A stretch of 64,000 nt of DNA from a virus: positions 1 through 64,000 of IMG/VR virus record IMGVR_UViG_3300027704_003324, one strand, 5' to 3'. The number at the start of each line of letters is the position of its first letter. Within the stretch, counting starts at the first letter, position 1. The notes under the pieces are model-generated. The model made no database searches. It was not told the origin of the DNA and saw only the letters and a list, made by a program, of their open reading frames with translations. Positions 57,204 through 63,885 of this stretch are shown here, one piece after another. The position numbers and the translations under genes were made by a program.

Positions 57204-57640
57204 AATCCGAATACTATATGTTCTATTAAATTATATGATGCTTCTGGGGTATCTATTGTTGTGTTGATAGCAATGAAGTCTTTTTTAGGAGCTATATAAG
57301 CTTCTGCTTTAAAATGATCTCTTTCTCTAGGTTCAGTAGTATAGACGTAAAATTCACAAATATTTTTTTCACCTATTAATGTTTTAAAATCCTCTCTTTG
57401 GTCAATATAAGGAGCTATTAAAGAAACAATAACTGTTCTTCCTTTTTTATGTAGGTAGTGTGCTATTTTTTGTGCTGTAGTTACGTTTTCTACTCTTCCT
57501 TTTATTGAATAGTCTTTATTAGTTGTTAACTCTCTTAAATCGTCTCCATCAATATGAAAAGAGCCTGGTATTGCTGTATGTAGCTTTTTAGCTAATGTAG
57601 TCTTTCCAGCTGCTGGCTGGCCTGTAAACCAATATATCAT
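57200..57640 (-). CDS. cysC: adenylylsulfate kinase (APS kinase)
   Basis: 146 aa. IYWFTGQPAAGKTTLAKKLH (about 2-21) is the Walker A loop and GSFHIDGDDLRELTTNKDYS (about 26-45) the D-G-D-x-x-R APS site; AHYLHKKGRTVIVSLIAPY (about 65) the catalytic helix region. Slightly short. Converts APS to PAPS; the sulfuryl donor would serve the sulfotransferase-like protein at 33417-34001. An ATP sulfurylase is not seen; the host could supply APS. Confidence 0.88.
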   Translation of the reverse strand: MIYWFTGQPAAGKTTLAKKLHTAIPGSFHIDGDDLRELTTNKDYSIKGRVENVTTAQKIAHYLHKKGRTVIVSLIAPYIDQREDFKTLIGEKNICEFYVYTTEPRERDHFKAEAYIAPKKDFIAINTTIDTPEASYNLIEHIVFGL

Positions 57641-57641
57641 A

Positions 57642-57836
57642 TTACTGTTTTGTTTTAGCTATTCTAGCTGCTTCAATTATTGCTTCTGTTGAATATTTAG
57701 TTAGGATTGTATAAGCTTCCTTAACCTCTTCTGGGGTAGGTATATAGTTGTTTATATACCTTACTGAAGGAATGTTCTGTATGAGACTTGTTGTCTCATC
57801 ATTATTTTCATACCATTTACTAATTGTATCGCTCAT
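57642..57836 (-). CDS. hypothetical protein, 64 aa
   Basis: MSDTISKWYENNDETTSLIQ and NYIPTPEEVKEAYTILTKYS (about 29-48), then a basic end. Small helical protein between APS kinase and the flavodoxin-fold gene, overlapping the latter by 4 bases. No family recognised. Confidence 0.6.
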   Translation of the reverse strand: MSDTISKWYENNDETTSLIQNIPSVRYINNYIPTPEEVKEAYTILTKYSTEAIIEAARIAKTKQ

Positions 57837-58420
57837 AACTTTAAATCTTTTCTAATATCTTTTTTTACTACGTTTAAATACTCAGCTCTTTTCTTTGCAT
57901 CTACAAATGGTACTGACCAGAATTGTTTTGTTTTAAACCATCTATTTAGATTCCATCCGAATACAAATGTATAGACTCCCATTACTAATCTCAATTTAAC
58001 TGAATTAAGGTATAACGTAATAACAGGTAACATCGGTGCTCCATGTGTAATATATGTTCTAACTTTCTTATCACTTAACCTTGGTTTAGGATAAGCATAT
58101 TTACCTGTAATAGGTACAAAGTTATATGCAAAACCTGGTGTTAGTACTTCATCAAAAAATGTTTCCATCTTCGGTGTCATTCTAAACCACCAAACAGGTG
58201 ATACAAAGTATATGTGAGTAGACCAAGTAATTAGCTTTTTATATTCCTTTATCAATTCTGTTCTATCACGATGTAGTTTATCATCATATACATCGATGAT
58301 TTCATATACTTCGTTATTCTTTTCCAATTGCCTTATGATAGTTTTAAATATACCATTATAACAAAATGATTTTTGATCAGGATGCCCTATTACTACTAAA
58401 TGTTTGAACTTCTTTTTCAC
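57833..58420 (-). CDS. NAD(P)H oxidoreductase, flavodoxin-like fold
   Basis: 195 aa. KHLVVIGHPDQKSFCYNGIF (about 6-25) and ITWSTHIYFVSPVWWFRMTP (about 63-82) are the FMN/FAD-binding blocks of the KefF/MdaB quinone reductase family. VRTYITHGAPM (about 120) is a further loop. Likely reduces quinones or other acceptors with NAD(P)H. Sits at the 5' end of the sulfate and carbamoyl genes, after the tRNA. Confidence 0.85.
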   Translation of the reverse strand: MKKKFKHLVVIGHPDQKSFCYNGIFKTIIRQLEKNNEVYEIIDVYDDKLHRDRTELIKEYKKLITWSTHIYFVSPVWWFRMTPKMETFFDEVLTPGFAYNFVPITGKYAYPKPRLSDKKVRTYITHGAPMLPVITLYLNSVKLRLVMGVYTFVFGWNLNRWFKTKQFWSVPFVDAKKRAEYLNVVKKDIRKDLKL

Positions 58421-58438
58421 TTACATTATTTTAATTTG

Positions 58439-58512
58439 TGGAGAATATCGGAGTCGAACCGATGACCTCCTGCGTGCAAGGCAGGCGCTCTAGCCAGCTG
58501 AGCTAATCCCCC
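58439..58512 (-). tRNA. tRNA-Ala (UGC anticodon)
   Basis: 74 bases on the minus strand. Acceptor GGGGGAT/ATTCTCC (two G-T pairs), D arm GCTC..GAGC, anticodon stem CCTGC/GCAGG around CTTGCAC with TGC anticodon, and T arm CATCGGTTCGACTCCGAT-like. Discriminator A at 58439. The 3' CCA is not encoded (CAA follows), so it needs host CCA addition. Confidence 0.93.
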
Positions 58513-58514
58513 AT

Positions 58515-58536
58515 AAAAGAGACATTTCGGGTCTTT
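58515..58536 (-). terminator. weak hairpin between the small gene and tRNA-Ala
   Basis: AAAGAC/GTCTCTTT-type stem (four strong pairs plus neighbours) with loop CCGAAAT, then TTTTAT on the minus strand. May end the small gene's transcript or act in tRNA processing. A palindrome AAGGTTAACCTT follows a little further upstream (58546-58573 area). Confidence 0.35.
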
Positions 58537-58614
58537 CAAGGTTACTGCATTAATGACAAGGTTAACCTTTACCTATATCTGTCAATTTAATCAGCTTTAC
58601 TGTCTCTCTTAATT

Positions 58615-58767
58615 TTAAATAGAACGATGTCTTCTTTTACTGTCCCATTCTACTTTTCTTGTACTACCTAACATAGATAGATTTGCTACTTTACTGTTAA
58701 AGGAATCCCTCATACCGTTTACTTGGGTATTTCCGTTTTGCTGACTACTTGAATCTACTTTTACCAT
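58615..58767 (-). CDS. small basic protein, 50 aa
   Basis: ATG at 58765-58767, TAA at 58615-58617. Begins MVKVDSSSQQNGNTQVNGMR and ends DSKRRHRSI; polar N-terminus and a very basic tail, like a small nucleic-acid-binding protein. In the gap between tRNA-Ala and queC, so otherwise empty space. No family recognised. Confidence 0.65.
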   Translation of the reverse strand: MVKVDSSSQQNGNTQVNGMRDSFNSKVANLSMLGSTRKVEWDSKRRHRSI

Positions 58768-58844
58768 TACTTTTACTTACTAAATTAATATATATTGTTG
58801 TTTACGAACATATAAATATACAAAAAATATTTTAAGTCGCTTAA

Positions 58845-59660
58845 TTAATCTCTTCCTTTAATAACGGCTGAATTATGGTCTGAAAGTATAAGCTCTACAT
58901 GCGTTTTCGCAACGTTGTATTCAACTTCTCCACTTTCATCCTCATATTGTACAGGGTCATCCACACCCAACATGATAAATGCTTCAATTCTTTCAACAGA
59001 TGATGCTGATTTATAGTCGCTATTACCGCTAGGATAAGGCTTATAGGAAGTATTAGTACGTTTGTACACTTCATTAAAATCAATTCCCAACTCTTTAACC
59101 AGTTTCTGTCCATCTTTTAATATTCCAAATTTGTCTGTATCTAAGTAAGGAGTAAAATACCCTACTCTTTCTGCATCCCAATTCCCTTCTCGAAATGCTA
59201 AATCATCCGCGTCTCTAAACTCTTGTCTACAGTCCGGATATACTGCATGATCACCTGCGTGAATACCTAAAGCAATATCACAGGTCTCTTCTGCTTTATT
59301 AGCTACTGATAATGCTACAGCTTGTGTAATAGAAGCAAATATCTTATTCCTATTAGGTACTACTGTTTCTTTCATATTATCATTCTCATAATGTCCTTCA
59401 GGTACATCATCTCCTCCTTCAACTAATGCTGAATCTAGAAGGCTTGCAAGTCCGTCTAGTTTAATTTGACGATAATTAACTCTATGACCATTATCAGCTA
59501 GATAATTAATTAAAGATTGAGCCTTTTCTAACTCTACTCTATGCTTTTGACCATAATCAAATGAAATACCAGTTACGGTATCGTACTCTTTTAATGCTCT
59601 TAATAATAATGTGGAACTATCCATTCCACCACTTAATGATACTACTACATGCTTTGCCAT
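58845..59660 (-). CDS. queC: 7-cyano-7-deazaguanine synthase, zinc-less form
   Basis: 271 aa. VSLSGGMDSSTLLLRAL (about 7-23) is the PP-loop. SFDYGQKHRVELEKAQSLIN (about 33-52), VPNRNKIFASITQA (about 96) and IALGIHAGDHAVYPDCRQEF (about 119-138) are QueC blocks. The region of the C-terminal zinc site reads TNTSYKPYPSGNSDYKSASS (about 197-216), with the usual four Cys replaced by Ser or Asp, yet VERIEAF follows in place. Makes preQ0 from carboxy-deazaguanine and ammonia. Promoter 59716-59746 gives a leader of about 55 bases with a hairpin. Confidence 0.9.
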   Translation of the reverse strand: MAKHVVVSLSGGMDSSTLLLRALKEYDTVTGISFDYGQKHRVELEKAQSLINYLADNGHRVNYRQIKLDGLASLLDSALVEGGDDVPEGHYENDNMKETVVPNRNKIFASITQAVALSVANKAEETCDIALGIHAGDHAVYPDCRQEFRDADDLAFREGNWDAERVGYFTPYLDTDKFGILKDGQKLVKELGIDFNEVYKRTNTSYKPYPSGNSDYKSASSVERIEAFIMLGVDDPVQYEDESGEVEYNVAKTHVELILSDHNSAVIKGRD

Positions 59661-59715
59661 GTTCTATTATTTTTTAATTTGCCAGGTATTGATAACGTAT
59701 AGGCGGACGTTTTAT

Positions 59716-59746
59716 TTAATATATGAAATATACTTCTATATTCCAA
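59716..59746 (-). promoter_or_regulatory. promoter for queC
   Basis: TTG at 59744-59746, 20-base spacer ending TTCA, TATATTAA at 59716-59723 (minus strand). Leader about 55 bases. Within it AACGT and ACGTT pair around CCGCCTAT, suggesting a small hairpin (about 59696-59713). I do not see a clear preQ1 riboswitch. Confidence 0.65.
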
Positions 59747-59748
59747 CC

Positions 59749-60054
59749 TTATACTTCTAAAACTGAGGTTAGTGAATTACTAACAGTTTTCCATTTAGCA
59801 GCATACTCTTTTAAACTGTATACTTTTTTAGTAGGGTCACCATTAAGTAACTCTTTAGCAACTGTTTTTAAAGCTCCACCGAAGTGGGCTGGGTAGCATA
59901 TGGTTTTAATGTATTCGGTATCGTTATCTCCTTTGATAACTCTTTCGTAAACCGTATAACCTCCTGATTGAGATTTAGCGATAAAAAACGGTTCCATTAC
60001 CGGATCTTGAATCACGGTATCTCCTGCGGGTATTGAATCTGGTTTTCTTAACAT
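59749..60054 (-). CDS. hypothetical protein, 101 aa
   Basis: VMEPFFIAKSQSGGYTVYER (about 20-39) and a C-terminal YSLKEYAAKWKTVSNSL; beta then helical. No membrane segment. Its stop lies 3 bases beyond the queC -33 element. Unknown role. Confidence 0.6.
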   Translation of the reverse strand: MLRKPDSIPAGDTVIQDPVMEPFFIAKSQSGGYTVYERVIKGDNDTEYIKTICYPAHFGGALKTVAKELLNGDPTKKVYSLKEYAAKWKTVSNSLTSVLEV

Positions 60055-60072
60055 AACTGATTTTAGTTTATT

Positions 60073-60336
60073 TTAAAATAATATTAACTCTTTTAGGGCT
60101 TGCTCTCTTAATTGCCCTACTTCTTTCTTTACTTCTTTACCTTCCTGTAGTACGACTGTAAAAGGAATACTCTTAACTTTATATTCTGCTGCTAATCCAG
60201 TAGTATCCGTTTCAATATTTACATTAACGAATTCTACCTTATCTTTTAGCTCTTCAGCTACTTTATCAAAAGTTTTAGCATAGACTTTACATGGTCCACA
60301 CCAATCGGCGTAGAACTTAATTACTTTTGTTCCCAT
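60073..60336 (-). CDS. thioredoxin
   Basis: 87 aa, small version. KFYADWCGPCKVYAKTFD (about 7-24) carries the WCGPC active site and SIPFTVVLQEGKEV (about 56) the cis-Pro loop. Can reduce NrdA (61089-62804) and other enzymes. The gene is four genes from NrdA with which it is probably functionally linked. Confidence 0.93.
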   Translation of the reverse strand: MGTKVIKFYADWCGPCKVYAKTFDKVAEELKDKVEFVNVNIETDTTGLAAEYKVKSIPFTVVLQEGKEVKKEVGQLREQALKELILF

Positions 60337-60469
60337 AAGGCTTGGTGTTGTTGTAAGAATCGGCTTTTGAAAACTTAGCTCGAGGCTTTGAAGTTGATGT
60401 TGTTCTTGTTGGTTTATCCAACCAGCTCATTAGTTGAGCTACAGTTTGTTTTGCGGAATTTTGCGACAT
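60317..60469 (-). CDS. small basic protein, 50 aa
   Basis: ATG at 60467-60469, TAA at 60317-60319. Begins MSQNSAKQTVAQLMSWLDKP and ends NNTKPYGNKSN. Ser/Thr- and Lys-rich, unstructured tail. First gene after the promoter at 60501-60531; overlaps the thioredoxin gene by 20 bases. No family recognised. Confidence 0.65.
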   Translation of the reverse strand: MSQNSAKQTVAQLMSWLDKPTRTTSTSKPRAKFSKADSYNNTKPYGNKSN

Positions 60470-60500
60470 AAATAACTTATTTTGTTTATATTCTATATAT

Positions 60501-60531
60501 ACAATATACGAACTATAAGGGGTAAAAGCAA
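60501..60531 (-). promoter_or_regulatory. promoter for the thioredoxin operon
   Basis: TTG at 60529-60531, 20-base spacer ending TTCG, TATATTGT at 60501-60508 (minus strand). Leader about 31 bases. Confidence 0.78.
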
Positions 60532-60534
60532 CTG

Positions 60535-61074
60535 TTAATAGTAATAACTTCCTAATTGATATCTAGCGTACCAGTTAAGGTTTCCGTCGTGGCTACCAGA
60601 AGTAATTGTTATTGGGGAGTTACCTAATGTTGAACCACTAAATGCGTTGTTTGCAAACCATCCAGCAAATTCATATGGGTAGGTTGCTGTAGCTGTTAGA
60701 GTCATTGAAGGGCTACTACCAAAGTCTTGACGGTAACTGACTTCTGCTGTGGTAGTTACTTCTGTTGATCCTACTATCTCTACTGATCCATATGTTCCAG
60801 CGTTTACTGTATAAAAGTAAACGTTTTGGGCTAATTCACCAATACTTCCGGAACCTAAGTTAACGCATGTTGTAAGGTTTTGAACGTAGAACTGTGTAGC
60901 ATTGTCTTCAACGGTAAAAAACAGTCCATCATATAGGTCTTCTCCAGTAAATACTCCACTTGCAGAAACACTACTAGTTAGCAGGTTAGATGCAGAGATG
61001 GAGTTCTTAAATATATTCAGTGTGAGTATATCACCTGAAATTGCTGTGTTTTTTATTTTAACTACTTTGCTCAT
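60535..61074 (-). CDS. structural or adhesin-like beta protein, 179 aa
   Basis: Ser/Thr-rich N-terminus (NSISASNLLTSSVSASGVFT, about 24-43) and a C-terminal repeat-like block SSPSMTLTATATYPYEFAGW then FAGWFANNAFSGSTLG, close to the Ala-Gly-Trp-Phe pattern of divergent InlB-type beta repeats. No signal peptide. Likely a virion or fibre-associated protein. It lies directly downstream of NrdA (15-base gap), an odd neighbour for a structural gene. Confidence 0.6.
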   Translation of the reverse strand: MSKVVKIKNTAISGDILTLNIFKNSISASNLLTSSVSASGVFTGEDLYDGLFFTVEDNATQFYVQNLTTCVNLGSGSIGELAQNVYFYTVNAGTYGSVEIVGSTEVTTTAEVSYRQDFGSSPSMTLTATATYPYEFAGWFANNAFSGSTLGNSPITITSGSHDGNLNWYARYQLGSYYY

Positions 61075-61088
61075 ATATTATAAATAGG

Positions 61089-62804
61089 TTAACCATCACA
61101 ACTTAGACACTCAGTAGATGTTCTACTACCTATATCCCCATTAATAACACTATCAGTACGTAAGTAGTATAGTGTTTTGACACCTAATCTCCAGGCTGTT
61201 TGGTGAACTTCGTTAATAAATTTAGGACTATCAGTAGGATCGAAAGCTAAATTAAGTGATTGAGTCTGGTCAATGTACTTTTGTCTAGCTGCTGCTTGCT
61301 CTACTAACTTTAATTGGTTAATTTCAGCAAAAGTAAGGAATATTGGTTTATCCTCTGAAGGCATTACATCTTCGGGTAAATTAGCGATAGAACCTCTATC
61401 TTTCATAATTTGATCCCAAATTTCTTCACTATTATGACCTCTTTCCTCTAAATAGGATTCTAGAGCTCCGTTTTTACGTATAAAAGTGCCTTTTGCAGAG
61501 TTAAATGTGTATACATTAGCTGGTACTGGTTCTATTCCTGCAGATACTCCTCCTGCTATAGTACTATTAGAAACTGTTGGTGCAATAGCCATAACATGAG
61601 TATTTCTCATACCAGTACCTTTACACCATAGCGGTTCTCCGTATTCATCTGCTAATTTTCTTGAAGCATTTTCAGCTTTCTGTTTGATATCAGAAAATAT
61701 CTGATGAGTATATGATGTTGCAGCTATAGAATCGAAAGGAATTCTTTCGTTCTGTAAAAATGTATGCCATCCTAATACTCCTAATCCAATTGCTCTTCCT
61801 TTCTTAGCAGATCTATGAGACCTTACTAAAGATTCTTTACCATTAGTTTTAACTAAAAACTCTTCCATTACTCCGTCTAAGAAGTAAATTGCAGTTTCAA
61901 TTAAGTCACTATTCTTCCATTCGTGGTATTTAGATAAATTAACAGATGAAAGACAGCATATAAAAGAGTGCTCTTCGTCAGTATGTAATGTAATCTCAGA
62001 ACATATATTAGTCATAGATACATCTAAATTATTTTTCTTATATGCTGGTGGGTTAGCATTATTAACAGTATCGGAGAACATAATATAAGGTTCACCTGTT
62101 TCTACTCTAGATTTTAGTATTTTTACCCAAGTACCCATTGCCTCAGGGTCTCTATGATCAAGTTTTTGCATAAAGTTATCATCCACTACAACACATTGGT
62201 GTAGGTTTAGACACTGTCTGTTAGGGTCTCCTTTAGGTCGTCTAATCTCTAAGTATTCGTTAATATCTGGGTGATTTATATCTAGGTTTACTGATGCTGC
62301 TCCTCTACGAACTGATCCTTGATTTGTAGCAATTATAGTAGAATCGTATATCTTAGCCCAAGGTACTATACCTTCGGATTGTCCTGTATCTCCGTTTCCT
62401 ATTTTACCGCCTCTACCTCTTACCTTAGATAATCCAATTCCGACTCCTCCTCCTAATGAAGTTAGTCTCATTAATTCTGCGTTAGTAAGTCCTATACCTC
62501 TTATAGAGTCTGGAGTATCTATACCGAAACAAGAGATTGGGAGTCCCTTGTCTGTACCGGTATTAGATAAAACAGGTGAGGCTAAGTTCAACCAACCTTT
62601 CCACATATAACGAAAAAACTTATTTGCTAAGTCAGGTCGATCTAATCTTCTAGCTACTGTATCAGCAACTCTTTTAAATGCTTTTTTAGGAGTTTCGTCC
62701 GAAAGTAAATATCCTTTGGATATAGTTGCAATTGAAACTTCATTCATCCATTCTGGATAATCTTTACCTTTTTCCCACACAGAGGTATCTATTTCTATAC
62801 TCAT
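61089..62804 (-). CDS. nrdA: class I ribonucleotide reductase large subunit
   Basis: 571 aa, short since it lacks the N-terminal ATP cone. LASPVLSNTGTDKGLPISCF (about 73-92), LGGGVGIGLSKVRGRG (about 116), GSVRRGAASVNLDINHPDI, QCLNLHQCVVVDD, the SMTNICSEITL active-site Cys block (about 266), then CLSSVNLSKY. C-terminal TECLSCDG (CxxC) is the thioredoxin acceptor. No overall allosteric ATP-cone regulation is expected. Reduces ribonucleotides for phage DNA synthesis. Confidence 0.96.
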   Translation of the reverse strand: MSIEIDTSVWEKGKDYPEWMNEVSIATISKGYLLSDETPKKAFKRVADTVARRLDRPDLANKFFRYMWKGWLNLASPVLSNTGTDKGLPISCFGIDTPDSIRGIGLTNAELMRLTSLGGGVGIGLSKVRGRGGKIGNGDTGQSEGIVPWAKIYDSTIIATNQGSVRRGAASVNLDINHPDINEYLEIRRPKGDPNRQCLNLHQCVVVDDNFMQKLDHRDPEAMGTWVKILKSRVETGEPYIMFSDTVNNANPPAYKKNNLDVSMTNICSEITLHTDEEHSFICCLSSVNLSKYHEWKNSDLIETAIYFLDGVMEEFLVKTNGKESLVRSHRSAKKGRAIGLGVLGWHTFLQNERIPFDSIAATSYTHQIFSDIKQKAENASRKLADEYGEPLWCKGTGMRNTHVMAIAPTVSNSTIAGGVSAGIEPVPANVYTFNSAKGTFIRKNGALESYLEERGHNSEEIWDQIMKDRGSIANLPEDVMPSEDKPIFLTFAEINQLKLVEQAAARQKYIDQTQSLNLAFDPTDSPKFINEVHQTAWRLGVKTLYYLRTDSVINGDIGSRTSTECLSCDG

Positions 62805-62818
62805 TTCTTATTTATTTT

Positions 62819-63799
62819 TTAAAACATTGTTTCTGCATCCCAGTCCATATGACCTTTAGCATAATTTGTAACTCTATTAGCAAAGAAATCTGTTTGTTGT
62901 TTACCTGCTATTACAGCATCAAACCATTTCATCGTTTTTAAAGCTCCTTTGTTGATATCCGCTGAAGGAATTAAAGGCTTTAGCCCTAAGTCCCCCATTT
63001 TAGTATTGACTCTATGTTTTATAAAGTTCTTAAGCTCGTCTTTAGTTAAATTTTCTAAATCACCCATTTCAAATACCTTATCAATAAAGTCAAACTCTAA
63101 CTTAATAGCTGCTGTAGCTGCTTCTCTAATATCTTCTTCTAATTTAGGAGTTTTAAACTCAGGATGTTCTTCCATAAGAGTTCTAAATAACCAGCATCCA
63201 GCATTACTATGAAGAGATTCATCTCTTACTGACCATTCTACTATCTGTCCGACTCCTTTCAATAGGTTTCTCATTTTAAAAGACAGTAACACTGCAAAGG
63301 AACTAAATAAGTTAACACCTTCTGTAAAGGCAGAAAAGATAGCTAGAGAGACAGCTCTTTGATGCCAATCTGGTTTATCATGACTATCCCGAACATTCAT
63401 TAAGTTCTCTATTTTAGCCATAGTTGCCTCATCTTCCATAAATTCCGCAAAGTTATCTAATCCTAATTGTTCATTGAGAAGTGAATAAGCTTCTGCATGA
63501 ATAGTTTCAAAAGAACCAAACGTTACGCCCATCATAATTACTTCTGGTTTTCTAAACCAAGTGGTAACCAAGTTTGTCCAGTAATCATTTACTACTGTTT
63601 CTGTTTGTGCAAAGCCTTTTAGAATACCTCCTATTAGGTTCTTTTCATGTTCTTTTAGATTAGAATTCCAATCTGTTACATCTTGTGACATGGGTACTTC
63701 CGTATGTAACCAGTGTGCCTGCTGTTGTTTAAGCCAGTAGTCATATGCTTGTGGGTACTCAAAGGGTTTGTAGACGATTCTTTCGTTTAATAAACTCAT
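62819..63799 (-). CDS. nrdB: class I ribonucleotide reductase small subunit
   Basis: 326 aa. FGSFETIHAEAYSLLNEQLG (about 95-114) contains the E-x-x-H metal ligands and a Tyr in the radical position (HAEAY). FSAFTEGVNLFSSFAVLLSF (about 155) and WSVRDESLHSNAGCWLF (about 189) give the other Glu/His ligands. The first acidic ligand must lie in the EVPMSQDVTDW region. Tyr-radical type R2. Ends GHMDWDAETMF, the C-terminal peptide that binds NrdA. Confidence 0.95.
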   Translation of the reverse strand: MSLLNERIVYKPFEYPQAYDYWLKQQQAHWLHTEVPMSQDVTDWNSNLKEHEKNLIGGILKGFAQTETVVNDYWTNLVTTWFRKPEVIMMGVTFGSFETIHAEAYSLLNEQLGLDNFAEFMEDEATMAKIENLMNVRDSHDKPDWHQRAVSLAIFSAFTEGVNLFSSFAVLLSFKMRNLLKGVGQIVEWSVRDESLHSNAGCWLFRTLMEEHPEFKTPKLEEDIREAATAAIKLEFDFIDKVFEMGDLENLTKDELKNFIKHRVNTKMGDLGLKPLIPSADINKGALKTMKWFDAVIAGKQQTDFFANRVTNYAKGHMDWDAETMF

Positions 63800-63832
63800 A
63801 TATTCTTATATATTATTGGTTGATAGTTAGAC

Positions 63833-63864
63833 AAAAACGTCTCCGAAACGTGAATATCGGAGAC
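63833..63864 (-). terminator. Rho-independent terminator upstream of nrdB
   Basis: Perfect 8-bp stem GTCTCCGA/TCGGAGAC with a ten-base loop, followed by GTTTTTG on the minus strand. It ends the operon whose last gene is at 63886. No good promoter is visible between it and the nrdB start (63799), so nrdB may use a weaker or different promoter. Confidence 0.8.
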
Positions 63865-63885
63865 TAAAATAAATAGCATATATAT

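Noticed and set aside
59661-59715. preQ1 riboswitch upstream of queC
   Set aside because: Looked for the preQ1-I loop and the A-rich tail; neither was found. Kept as a low-interest leader hairpin only.
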